Source: Paulinella micropora (Eukaryota; Cercozoa; Imbricatea; Euglyphida). Taken from it: a stretch of 32,044 bases of DNA. Location: NCBI GenBank assembly GCA_009731375.1, contig BJOX01000286.1, positions 168,848-200,891 on the forward strand. Direction: 5' to 3'. Below are positions 8,833 through 18,788 of this stretch, in pieces (the first letter of the stretch is position 1; each line of letters starts with the position of its first letter). Position numbers and translations under genes: made by a program. The notes beneath the pieces are model-generated. The model made no database searches, was not told where the DNA came from, and saw only the letters and a program-made list of their open reading frames with translations.

Positions 8833-11800
8833 TGCTTTCTAATGCTGTTGTGCAGACTGGGCCAACGCTTCCTCTATGTGAAAACAAAGATGTGGGTACA
8901 CAGAGACTGCAGCCCCAAGGTAGTCTCATACCCGTTCATACAGCACGGTTACCAATGATAACTGATGCAAATAGGAAGGCGAGACTTGCGATGGAGGCGA
9001 GGAGGCCAATGGCAGACGTATCGCCTCGGCCAAGCAAACAACCACGAACAGACTCAATGTCTACGGTCGCGGCGGGTGGCGAGCAAAAAGACAATGTGTG
9101 TACTCAAGTACCACAAGACAATGTCGCTCAAATAGTAAACGCACCAGTACCGCAGAATAATAAAAATGTTAATGAGGTGAAGCAGGAGGAGAAGAAGGAG
9201 GAGTTGAAAAACTTAGAGACAAGACTCCAAAATTTGGAACGTAAAGTTCTTGTTCTCGCAGCCAATATACACAGGCCCGATGCTCTGTGTTATACGGAAC
9301 TTTATTGTGAAACATTGAAGACAATATTGAAAGTTGGTAATGATACGATGGCGAATATTAATATTGTCGGCAGGAAGTTTTTTAATCGATACAGGGACTG
9401 GGTGGACGGAAATATGAAAAAGTCAACGGGCACTCTCAAAGGAGTGAGCAGCCGGACGGATATCACGGGAATCATCACACTGACCTTTAAATTGAAATCC
9501 GCACGAGTATACCGTATGGACCTCTATGTCGTCCCCGGTTACCACGGGTCAATATTACTATCGTATGACCAATTGGCTACGATGGGGGCTGTGATTGATT
9601 GCGCCGCACGGCGAGTGATATATGGAGTAAAAAGAGGAGAAGAGAACGATATTGATCCCTTCAACGCTACTGACTCTTATGAGGCTTATGAGCTGAGTCT
9701 AGCGACGGATCACAAAAAGATGGCCATCGCACATGAGGCACTTGAGGTGTACGTTCACCCCCATGTCGTAAGACCGGATGAACTGTCCTGGACCGACAAT
9801 TGGGAATCCCAAGTGTGCACTGTCACAGTTCCGACATGCCATTGGGACAAAAAGTCTATTGATGACTTAATCGAGAAGCGAAAGGAGGAGATTATATGTG
9901 TCGCACAAAGAAGCCCGTCGTTGGCGAGATTCGCGGAAGGAGTAGGAACAGATGTCCATATTACTAACGGATACTGTTTCCATGCGAAAGTAGGAGAAGA
10001 AAAAAGGGAGGCGTTTGTACCAAGGAGAACGGGGCGAATCCCGGATACTCCACCAGAAACTATTAAAAGTTTTATTACTGATTTCTGGGGTGACGAGCCC
10101 ACGTGGCCGCGTTCACTGTCTGAAGTGAAGAAATGCTTACGGACTTTATTCGAAAATAATAAGCCGTATACTATTATCCTGCCATATAATGAGAAGGCGA
10201 TATGGGCGCAGGAAATAAGGGACCGGCTTATTGATCATCCTATACCGGTACCCTCTCGCAAGCAACAGCTAGTGGTGGCTTGTCGTATGGGAACTCGTGA
10301 GCAGAGCAGTGCATACAAGCGGAAGCTCAGAGACCTCGACAAGTTGAAATTGATACCGCAAGCATTCACATGCTTTGATGGTTTTTACACCCGTAAAGCT
10401 CCTTTGCAATACGCGAGACTCATTGACATGCTGGTGGAGCTCGGTAAAGATGATGAGCCGGACACGGTCACGTATGAAAAGACGGGCCTAGATGATGTCT
10501 CGGAAGAGGACTTAGGCTTGGAGGAGGACAGAGAACCCCTCAAGCAGCATAAGCAGATGTCTGATGAAGATTTTCAAGAGGCGGCGCGGAAAATATTGGA
10601 AGAAGGAGTAGGCACGGAGAAGGAGAAGGAGCTTTTAAAAGCCAAATTAGAGGCGAACAAGGAAATTTTTGACCCTCCACATGCAGGTGGTGTCAAGCCT
10701 GAAGATTTCACTGCGGTTATTTACAAAATACCGGGTGCGGAGCCGTCACCGGCACCACGAAGGGCGAATTTGAGTATACATGAGGCGAAGATAGCGGAGG
10801 AGCTAGCAAGACAGCTGCTCAATGAGGACTTTATTGAGAGATCAACATCTCCAATAGTCTCACAACCGAGAATAGTGCCGAAGCCAGGAGGAGAATGGCG
10901 CCTGACAGTTAACTATGCTCGTGTTAACAAGGTGCTGGAGGAAGAGAGAAATCCTCTCCCGACATTAGAAGAAGGAAGGAGAGTACTGCGGAATGCAAAA
11001 TTCTATTCGGTCATTGACCTTAAGAATGGCTTCTGGCAGATACCACTGGAGGAAAAGTCCAGATGGCTGACGGCGTTTGTGGTGGGTATGGAAATATACC
11101 AATGGAAAGTGCTTCCGATGGGCCTCAAGCAAGCCCCAGGACTTTTCCAGAAGGCGATGCAGAAGATGTTGAGCAGTCAGTACGATGATTTGTCTGACGG
11201 TGGCTTTATGAGAAGGCGGGGACAGAAGGCGGGAGAATATGCATTTTGCTATATCGATGACATTATCGTATACTCTAACACAATGGAGGAGCATATCGAT
11301 CATTTGTCCGATATATTCAGGCGCATCGGAGCTTTTGGCCTGAAGTGCAATCTAAAGAAGTGTCAACTTGCCAAGACGAGTGTGACATACTTAGGGTACG
11401 AGATCTCCCATAATCGAGTCTCGATATCCAAAGAGAAGAGGGAGGAGATTATGAATCGACCGATACCGAAGAACCGCACTGAATTGCACTCATTCCTTGC
11501 GATGGCGCAATACTATAGCCAGTTTATACCCGATTGGGGTGCAACACGGGCTAAAGTGGAGAAAATGATAGATTTTGGAGACTTTGAGAAGTGGGACGAA
11601 GAGGCTTTGCAAGCGTTTCATGCGCTCAAAGATCTCATTTACAAAGACCCGAAAGACGGAGGACTGGTGTTAACGATGCCCGACTTTACGAAACAATTCG
11701 TAGTCGATACAGACGCATCTAAGTTTGCGATTGGGGCTGTATTACAACAAGAGGATGAGGAGAAGAAATTACGCCCAATCATGTTTATTAGTAGGAAGTT

Positions 11801-14588
11801 GTGTGCGGCGGAGAGAAACTATTGCACAAGGCAAAGAGAGGCGTTGGCGGTAGTATGGGCCCTCAAGAGGCTCAGAGAGTATTTGTGGGGAGGACCTCAA
11901 TTTACTGTCAGAACTGATCATCATAACCTGTTATGGTTGATGAATCATGAACAGACGGGACGGCTGGCGCGGTGGCAAGCGTTCTTGTCTTGTTTCGATT
12001 TTACAATGGTCCATCTACCGGGAAAGCGAAATGTGGTCGCTGATAGCCTCTCTAGGCTAGAGTTTAACTCAGAAGTATCGGCGTTGGTGTCCACGGTGGA
12101 GATGGAAGACTTGTCCACTGACAAGGTGTATGAGGTCAGCCACATTGAGGCGATGGAGATGGCGAGTGGAGTCCGATATGACCGCACAGGTCTACGGTAC
12201 AGTCCACAAGGCCCGGATCACGGGATATGTTGTGAGCTACATACCCAGGAGGACGCTGAGTGGTCCTATGAGGTATATGAGAATGCGAAGGCGAACATAA
12301 GAGAGGAAGAGGAGACGCAGGAAGTTTATGCGGAGCCTCCTCAAGAGCGGAGAAGTGACCTAGACGATGACCCGGAAAGAATCGGGGTACGGCTAGAAGA
12401 TGGTACTATCCATATAGCCTCGCCTACCGCATGGAGGCAACAACAGGCTCAAGATCCGGAGTTTAAAGAACTGATACAGTTATATCAGAACCCGGATGAG
12501 CTACGGATGACGAAAGCGATCAAAGATCAGATGAAGGAGATGGGATGGAGAGATGGTCTACTGTGGTACAAGGGCCTTCACGGTCGCTATGCGTCACAGC
12601 CGGACAAATGGACCCTTTGGGTACCGGAGAGTCTGAGACGATTTATATTTGTCGCAGCCCACAATTGCCCACTTTTGGCGCATCCGGGTCGACAACGAAC
12701 TCATATGTTCGTAGCGAGGCGATTCTGGTGGAAGAAGATGAAGGAGGAGATAGATCAGGCGGTGGATGCATGCATCCCGTGCAAGATAAACAAAACACCA
12801 CTGAAGGCAAATTTCGGCCTGATTGGCGAATTTCCTCTTCATGCGGGGATGTTTGAGTTTATACACATTGATCATGTGGGACCTTTCCCAGAATCGAAGG
12901 ATGGTTACAAATACCTCCTTACGGCTATTGACAGAGCCACCAACTATGTGTGGATCATCCCTGTCAAAGACGTTACCGGCAAGACGACGGCCGAGGCGCT
13001 GATCGATAGGATCATCTCACAGATCGGAGTACCAAGAAAGATATGTTCTGATCGAGGCTCGGACTTTAATAACGAGGTCATCGACAAACTATCTAAGTAT
13101 TACGGGATGAAATGGCAATATGTTACTGCCTATAACCCGCGAGCAAATGGGAAAATCGAGCGGGTACACAGACCCCTCAAAGCCTCGCTAAAGATGTATT
13201 GCACGAAGAAGGAGAATCAAAGAGCATGGGTCGAGGCAGCATCATCATTTGCGTTTGCAATGAACTGTCGTAGTACTACGGCGTTAGGAGGCTCGAAGAG
13301 CTCAATCTCGCCATATCAGTTAGTATATGGGCGTGAGCCTGATATCCCGACTTCGCTCCTTCACCCAAAAGACACTTGGGCGGATGCGGATGAGTTGTTT
13401 GGGATGAGACTTAGAGTGAAGATGGAGGCGGAACAAATAGTCAGGGCGCATAGAGAGGCGGAGCGCCGAAAGACTGATGCTGAAGGGGTGCGACAAGCGC
13501 ACTTGGATCAGATCAAGTTCCAGGTCGGGGATATTGTACTATTGTACCATCCTCAAGTCCCGAAGGGAGTCAGCTCTAAGCTGTTCACTCACTGGAAAGG
13601 ACCTTATCAGATTATGGAACAGACGGGACCTCTGAATTACAAGATCAGGGGTAGAGGGAAGGTGCAAATTGTGAATGTAAGAAGGCTGATTAAGTATGAT
13701 CCCTTCTTACTGGAAGATGAATCCGTTGAGGAGGCGTTAAAACGGATGAAGGATGATTTCAAAGAGGTGCCGCCCATCCACAAGGAGGCTGGCATAGACC
13801 AAGACGATGCTTATCGGGCACCGATAGCTGAGAAGGAGGAGAGTGAGGTGGACAGCAAGGAGAAGACTGACCGCATAAGCGCGGTGGGGACTCAGTCCAA
13901 GTCTCCGCGAGAGCATAGCGGAAAGAAGGAGAAGATCACAGAGGCGCAGCTAAGGAGAGCGCGGAATGATCTTATCAACGACCAACCGAGGAAGGCGATG
14001 AGGTCGATGAGATCAAAGGACGTCCACCAGGAGGAGGAGGGGACGGACACTGACCCAAACGCGGGCAACGTTGAGATTGTCCATGAGCGATGGAAGGAAG
14101 GCGATGCGATAGCAACCATCGCATGGGTGAAAAATGTTTTCTATCTGATGAGACCAGCGGAACAACATGTCGCTGATGACACTCTCTCAGACTTATACTT
14201 GATGCGGGTCGTGGCGGTCCCACGACAGATGCGTGTCACACGGACACTCAAAATATCATCAGCCGCAAAGATAGTACAACCGATACTCCAGTTCTGGAGA
14301 AGTATGGACCCGGTTGAGGTTCCAAAGGCAAGACATTATCTGCCAGTATATAAAGACGCAAAAAGTCTCGAGACATGGGATGATACAATTACTCCCAGAG
14401 ACAAGGATTACACTGCGTGGACCATTCAGACACTGCCAAGAGGAGTGCTTGATGTCCCTTTTGAATTATCGTTGGGCGGAATCCCTAATAAGATCTGGGA
14501 CATTCTCGAACAGTCAAAGTTCGATCTGACTTTTGTTGGTGGTCCTCCACCAGGCAAAGAAATCCGCGCCAGACGACGAAGGCAGTGA
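8775..14588 (+). CDS. pol: Ty3/Gypsy Pol polyprotein (protease, RT, RNase H, integrase)
   Basis: Continues the gag frame directly after the TGA, with no ATG until about 50 codons past 8808, so it is expected as a Gag-Pol fusion by readthrough. Domains in order (residues counted from 8808): retropepsin-like region about 175-270, with DTMA where DTGA/DSGA is usual and ILLSYDQLATMGAVID downstream; reverse transcriptase about 655-900 with the YIDD box near 815; RNase H from about 960 (VVDTDASKFAIGAVL, TDHHNLLWL); integrase HHCC zinc site about 1280-1325 and a D,D,E core (HIDHVGP, CSDRGSDF, NGKIERVH) about 1350-1450; GPY/F-type module about 1565-1630. About 290 residues of unknown function follow, with no chromodomain evident. 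It is uninterrupted for 5.8 kb, implying a recent insertion. Confidence 0.93.
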   Translation: MEGEEERKEKTVKFNPKVTVLSNAVVQTGPTLPLCENKDVGTQRLQPQGSLIPVHTARLPMITDANRKARLAMEARRPMADVSPRPSKQPRTDSMSTVAAGGEQKDNVCTQVPQDNVAQIVNAPVPQNNKNVNEVKQEEKKEELKNLETRLQNLERKVLVLAANIHRPDALCYTELYCETLKTILKVGNDTMANINIVGRKFFNRYRDWVDGNMKKSTGTLKGVSSRTDITGIITLTFKLKSARVYRMDLYVVPGYHGSILLSYDQLATMGAVIDCAARRVIYGVKRGEENDIDPFNATDSYEAYELSLATDHKKMAIAHEALEVYVHPHVVRPDELSWTDNWESQVCTVTVPTCHWDKKSIDDLIEKRKEEIICVAQRSPSLARFAEGVGTDVHITNGYCFHAKVGEEKREAFVPRRTGRIPDTPPETIKSFITDFWGDEPTWPRSLSEVKKCLRTLFENNKPYTIILPYNEKAIWAQEIRDRLIDHPIPVPSRKQQLVVACRMGTREQSSAYKRKLRDLDKLKLIPQAFTCFDGFYTRKAPLQYARLIDMLVELGKDDEPDTVTYEKTGLDDVSEEDLGLEEDREPLKQHKQMSDEDFQEAARKILEEGVGTEKEKELLKAKLEANKEIFDPPHAGGVKPEDFTAVIYKIPGAEPSPAPRRANLSIHEAKIAEELARQLLNEDFIERSTSPIVSQPRIVPKPGGEWRLTVNYARVNKVLEEERNPLPTLEEGRRVLRNAKFYSVIDLKNGFWQIPLEEKSRWLTAFVVGMEIYQWKVLPMGLKQAPGLFQKAMQKMLSSQYDDLSDGGFMRRRGQKAGEYAFCYIDDIIVYSNTMEEHIDHLSDIFRRIGAFGLKCNLKKCQLAKTSVTYLGYEISHNRVSISKEKREEIMNRPIPKNRTELHSFLAMAQYYSQFIPDWGATRAKVEKMIDFGDFEKWDEEALQAFHALKDLIYKDPKDGGLVLTMPDFTKQFVVDTDASKFAIGAVLQQEDEEKKLRPIMFISRKLCAAERNYCTRQREALAVVWALKRLREYLWGGPQFTVRTDHHNLLWLMNHEQTGRLARWQAFLSCFDFTMVHLPGKRNVVADSLSRLEFNSEVSALVSTVEMEDLSTDKVYEVSHIEAMEMASGVRYDRTGLRYSPQGPDHGICCELHTQEDAEWSYEVYENAKANIREEEETQEVYAEPPQERRSDLDDDPERIGVRLEDGTIHIASPTAWRQQQAQDPEFKELIQLYQNPDELRMTKAIKDQMKEMGWRDGLLWYKGLHGRYASQPDKWTLWVPESLRRFIFVAAHNCPLLAHPGRQRTHMFVARRFWWKKMKEEIDQAVDACIPCKINKTPLKANFGLIGEFPLHAGMFEFIHIDHVGPFPESKDGYKYLLTAIDRATNYVWIIPVKDVTGKTTAEALIDRIISQIGVPRKICSDRGSDFNNEVIDKLSKYYGMKWQYVTAYNPRANGKIERVHRPLKASLKMYCTKKENQRAWVEAASSFAFAMNCRSTTALGGSKSSISPYQLVYGREPDIPTSLLHPKDTWADADELFGMRLRVKMEAEQIVRAHREAERRKTDAEGVRQAHLDQIKFQVGDIVLLYHPQVPKGVSSKLFTHWKGPYQIMEQTGPLNYKIRGRGKVQIVNVRRLIKYDPFLLEDESVEEALKRMKDDFKEVPPIHKEAGIDQDDAYRAPIAEKEESEVDSKEKTDRISAVGTQSKSPREHSGKKEKITEAQLRRARNDLINDQPRKAMRSMRSKDVHQEEEGTDTDPNAGNVEIVHERWKEGDAIATIAWVKNVFYLMRPAEQHVADDTLSDLYLMRVVAVPRQMRVTRTLKISSAAKIVQPILQFWRSMDPVEVPKARHYLPVYKDAKSLETWDDTITPRDKDYTAWTIQTLPRGVLDVPFELSLGGIPNKIWDILEQSKFDLTFVGGPPPGKEIRARRRRQ

Positions 14589-15436
14589 CAAAGAAACTAT
14601 TTTTCTTTATGCGTCTCAAATAAACTGATTGATTGCCCACGGCGTATCATGATTTGATCATGCATCATCAGTTATCAATATGAATATTAAAAAGACTCAG
14701 TGATATAACTTGGCATTCGATCGCAACATACGAGTGCGAAAGGTCGATCGACGATGATACTACACCGTATACGGGGATCGCTAGTGTATTGAGCGATGGT
14801 GTTCCCGGGTATGACCCTTTCCAAGTCCTGGGATGATGTTCTCGAAAATGAAATGTTCTCTGAAACTTTCATTAAATTATTTTTTACGATAGATTATATA
14901 CTGTCGTACCTGAGCACGGTCAATCTCTACTTGTGTCGGTATATCGCAGGGTCGGGTACATACACCTCGACTTCGGATATAGCTATTAGGACTGGCCCCC
15001 TAATACTATATCATAGGATATCCGCCTTATACAAGGGTATGTCATTAAAAAAGACAATGTACTTACGATCTCCCTGTGAATAATAATAATAATAATGATA
15101 ATGATAAGAAGAAGAAGGAGATCAAAGGGGGAATCGTACTACAGCACCACGTTGCTTGTATTTTTTTATTAATTGTACGTTTGTTCTTGACATACTGCCG
15201 AAAAAAAAAAAAAAAAAAAAAAAAAAAGAAATTAGGGGAAGGAGTTCAAAATTTACAAGAAAGGCTAGAGAATCCGCTGTGACGTGCCGTATGAGGATAT
15301 ATTTATCGTCTTTTAGCGTCTATCCGTGGGTCGATGCGCTGTGTGGCATGACTCCATAGCGCATACTATTTGCAGAAAGAAATCAGAAGGTGTATGACGA
15401 AAATGCTATTTCCGTCATAAAATCGGGAGGGGGTAC
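14589..15436 (+). other. 3' untranslated part of the Gypsy element with polypurine tract
   Basis: No gene. It includes an AAT/AAG-rich stretch (15076-15120), an A-run (about 15200-15226) and, immediately before the LTR, AAAATCGGGAGGGGG (about 15418-15433), a good candidate polypurine tract priming plus-strand DNA synthesis. Confidence 0.55.
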
Positions 15437-15676
15437 TGTAGGCATCACCCCCCGGATAGCCGGTAAAAAGTACCTTTTCCTGGTGACAGGTGCACCAGCT
15501 TGTTTTTCAGTATTATTTATCCGGATTGGACCTGATGCCATTTTATTCCTGGTCTGTTGCCGTTTTCCTTTTTTTGGCTTCACTGAGCTAATACAACGAG
15601 ACATCATTCTCATTCTTGAGGACTGTGTTTGGTTGTATTACCGACTTTTTTTCGAGCCATCGTTGGGGGCATTACA
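15437..15676 (+). repeat. LTR, placed as the 3' LTR of the Gypsy element
   Basis: A 240-bp unit starting TGTAGGCATC and ending GGCATTACA (TG...CA ends with short inverted TGTA/TACA). It is nearly identical to 17009-17245 apart from a few substitutions and homopolymer length changes. A purine-rich tract precedes it and nothing like a primer-binding site follows, which fits a 3' LTR. AAGT follows at 15677-15680. Confidence 0.7.
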
Positions 15677-16228
15677 AAGTGGATAAAAATGTGTTTTTGA
15701 TATTTTCTGCAGAATTTTTGAACAATTTTGAAAAAGGTAAAAAAAAACGCAAAGTTTGAGCTGCTCGAGAAACACATTTTGCCTTAAGCAATCATATGCC
15801 TAACAAGCTTTCCCTTAATACTATGATTCATCCAAGCTAAATTGCGTTTTTTTAATTGAATTTTGGTGCGCAGTATCCTGAGGTAAGCCAGTGGGGATAA
15901 GAACATTATTCAGCAAGCCAGTGTAGCATAGCTTCCACTGATGGGAAACCTCTCTATCCCTGACATACGCATCCTCCATGACTTTCTTGATTGTCAGGGA
16001 GTGAGTAATCTTCTTCAAGGATCGGCCAGAGCATTGAAAGTAAGAGTCCAGGGTGGGTGTGCTGGAAACTAGCACAGCAGACAAGCAATCAGACACTGAT
16101 GTATATATGTATGTATATATATATATAATATATATTATATATATATGTATGTATGTATAAAACTTATGTTCGCCTACTTGACGCAAACACTCTACTCGTA
16201 AAGTTGAGTTGCAATCTTACATGCTTCC

Positions 16229-16280
16229 CCCCCCCCCCCCNNNNNNNNNNTTTTCCTTCCCCCCCCCCCCACCCCCCCCC
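16229..16280. repeat. poly-C tract with 10-base gap
   Basis: Two C homopolymers flank ten Ns (16241-16250) and a short T/C junction. The true length is unknown. Confidence 0.9.
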
Positions 16281-16368
16281 TTTTTTTTTTCTAATGCAAG
16301 CACTGTTTTAATAGAACACTTGCCATTCACAGAGCTGAGTGGGAAGCAGAAAGTGAAAAAAATGAAGT

Positions 16369-16370
16369 GT

Positions 16371-16411
<41 letters not shown>
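16369..16411. repeat. (AAC)n microsatellite
   Basis: About 13 AAC units. Frames through it are poly-Asn, poly-Gln or poly-Thr artefacts. Confidence 0.9.
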
Positions 16412-17008
16412 AAGTAAAATTGTCTGAGATTCGTCATGCAGAGTCCGGATGCAGTTTAGCGGCATTCTTTGATATCTAACGAGGATGTGAACTTACAACT
16501 TCGCCAGTAACCCAATCTTCTTCGCTTATATAAATAAGGATCAAAGATGCTGGGAAAATGTGGGAGACTAGCGAAGCCCAAAAACAAACAAGGCAAACAC
16601 CAGCCAATGCCCTTTGTCCGGTCTAACGATAATATATTCTGATCTAAAAAGGGTAACAGACCTTTTTAATAAAAAAATCATTATCCGCTTAAGAGTGTTA
16701 TTAATACAGTAAACAATCTCTTATTGTGTCTGGACCGACACAAGGTATTATTAAAGTAGCACATATTTACCTATCTTCGCCTACAGATCTAGCCGCATAA
16801 CCCGGTTAAGTACATGAAGATATTACTGAGTTACTACTCCTGTTACCAACCTATTACCTAACAGTTTTCCCGGTAAACCCTTCGGTTTTTTACGGGCTGG
16901 CCGGATTATTAAGTTGTTTGTGATATAATAAAAAAAGATTTAAATATTTTTTATTGGCGAAGCCGGAGAAACAAAAATGCTTTGCTATGTTGAAAAGTGG
17001 AGTGAAGT

Positions 17009-17245
17009 TGTAGGCATCACCCCCCGGATAGCCGGTAAAAAGTACCTTTTCCTGGTGACAGGTGCACCAGCTTGTTTTTCAGTATTATTTGTCCGGATTG
17101 GACCTGATGCCATTTTATTCCTGGTCTGTTGCCGTTTTCCTTTTTGGCTTCACTGAGCTAATACAACGAGACATCATTCTCATTCTTGAGGACTGTGTTT
17201 GGTTGTATTACCGACTTTTTACGAGCTATCGTTGGGGGCATTACA
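17009..17245 (+). repeat. LTR, placed as a 5' LTR
   Basis: Second copy of the 240-bp TG...CA unit. Two bases downstream lies TGGAGTCCACATC (17248-17260), a sequence starting TGG as primer-binding sites do (complement of a tRNA CCA end), and an ATG-initiated Gag-like frame lies 0.8 kb on. This marks it as a 5' LTR rather than the 3' partner of the copy at 15437. Confidence 0.65.
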
Positions 17246-18031
17246 TTTGGAGTCCACATCACTAGGGTGATTTCTTTCTGCTTTGCCACACAGGCAACAG
17301 AGTGAATTTTCACTGACCTGTCTCACACGGGGACGTCAGACGAAAACAAATACTCCAACACAGCTCCCTCATAACTCTTTCACAAAACAAATAATTTGAT
17401 TGGTCTCAAGCAGGTGTCTCGTACCCTCTAGCCCAATCAGTATCTGTGTGCTCACAAGGAGACATCAGATACAAACTCTCTGTCGTTCTTGCTGTTCTCA
17501 CACAGAGACCAAGAAGAAGGAGGTGGACAGAAGAGTGAAGGAACACACACAAAACACAAACAAGCATAGGGACAGGAGCACAACACTCTACCCTTCTAGT
17601 TTGTGCATTTATCTGCATTATCTCACACATACGTCAGAGTATTTTTGCAAATCTCTGATCGTTTTCTAAAGGTAGGTCTGAGAACCTATCCGACCGACTG
17701 TCGACTTCTCAAGGAGAGCTTTTCTAGCTTCTCTATTACTATCTGTGTGTAGGTCCAAGTGCCTCATACTAGATACAATATAGAAAAGAAGGAGGAGAAA
17801 GTAATCTGAGTAAGGAGAACAAGAAATCGGAGAAAGTCTCAAAGACTATTTTTCTCAAACAAAAACAAACATACAAACAGTGTTTCATAGAGGACAGGGA
17901 ATCTTATCCTACCCTCTCTATTAGTTTCTCTCTTCACTAGTCAATCGACTGAAGGAGGAACAGAACACAAACGAACAAAAACCAAACATAGGAGCTGACA
18001 CTGTCCTCCTGTTGATCACTACTACGACATC
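17246..18031 (+). other. retrotransposon leader with candidate primer-binding site
   Basis: The candidate primer-binding site is at 17248-17260. The rest is AC/AG-rich, has no long frame, and runs to the ATG at 18032. A leader of about 790 nt is long but not unusual for Gypsy elements. No repeat or hairpin stands out. Confidence 0.5.
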
Positions 18032-18460
18032 ATGTCGACAGAGACCGCCGAAGTGAGTGAATTCTCGGAGGCAGATCAAAGAAGAGAAGAAGAAGAAGCA
18101 GGAGGAGGAGGAGGAAGAGGATTGAATGAAGGAGGAGGAGGAGGATTGAATGAAGGAGGAGGAGGAGATGAAGGAGTAGGAGGAGGAGTAGAAGAGGGCT
18201 GGGATGATGAAGGAAGATATGGAGGAGACGAAGATGAAGGAGGATTTGAACAAGAAGAGACGGGAGGAGGAGGAGCATATGGTAATCCCTTACCACCTGC
18301 CTACACGGGAGGAGGAGGACGAAAAATGATCGACTTGATTCATAGTGATGGAGAGGAGATCACAGTGGAGGAACAACAGTGGGTGCAAGATCACTATGAC
18401 CTCACTAAAGAAGAGTTTGATAACAAGATGGGGGTAGAGAAGGACACCGAGGTCAACTAA
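18032..18460 (+). CDS. Gly/Glu-rich protein, probable Gag N-terminal fragment
   Basis: ATG-initiated, 142 codons. It begins MSTETAEVSEFSEADQ, then repeated runs of Gly with Glu/Asp and the unit GLNEGGGG twice, then a more ordinary stretch (DLIHSDGEEITVEEQQW...) before TAA. The GGA-rich codon style matches the Gly-rich tail of the Gag at 8460-8660, and it follows an LTR and leader. It ends abruptly 8 bp before a palindrome copy (18468) of the surrounding DNA element, so it is probably the first part of Gag cut at the junction, with the rest at about 6500-8774. It could instead be a small independent gene. Confidence 0.5.
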   Translation: MSTETAEVSEFSEADQRREEEEAGGGGGRGLNEGGGGGLNEGGGGDEGVGGGVEEGWDDEGRYGGDEDEGGFEQEETGGGGAYGNPLPPAYTGGGGRKMIDLIHSDGEEITVEEQQWVQDHYDLTKEEFDNKMGVEKDTEVN

Positions 18461-18467
18461 ATTTGTG

Positions 18468-18788
18468 ACTTTTATGCATAAAAGAATTTTGCATTCCTTG
18501 AACTGACTCAGTAAATTAAATTCTGCTGCACTGACCATTTCCAGACACTGAAACAGTTGATTGAGTGAGAAAAGTTGAATCAACACTAGGTCAAATTACA
18601 ACTGCTGTCATTGTAAACGACACTTGATCCAAATATGCATAAAAGTGCTACATTAACATTGACTAAACCGGCCACACAAGGATCAGCCGGAATGTTAATC
18701 CTGACCTAGGTCATTCGCAAATGCAACTTCCCCACTGAAAAATTTTTTTAATGCAAAAATTCCGACCGGTCGTACCGTGCACAATCTT
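18468..18788. other. 3' flank of the minus-strand gene with two palindrome copies
   Basis: No gene. ACTTTTATGCATAAAAG at 18468-18484 and AAATATGCATAAAAGTGC at 18631-18648 are copies of the element-wide palindrome. The DNA element resumes here after the nested retrotransposon. Confidence 0.6.

Larger units (their letters stand above)
15677..17008. other. 1.3-kb spacer between the two LTRs
   Basis: No gene. It contains an AT/GTAT microsatellite (about 16100-16157), a poly-C tract with a 10-base gap (16229-16280), and an (AAC)n tract (about 16369-16411). AAGT at both edges (15677-15680 and 17005-17008) is what the flanks of a single insertion would show if this spacer were its original host DNA. 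Confidence 0.6.

Noticed and set aside
15437-17245. A small TRIM-type element made of the two LTRs and the 1.3-kb spacer
   Set aside because: The polypurine tract lies before the first LTR and the primer-binding-like site after the second, the reverse of what an element between them requires.
17921-18296. Leu- or Ser-rich minus-strand frames
   Set aside because: They are shadows of the GGA-rich coding sequence at 18032-18460.
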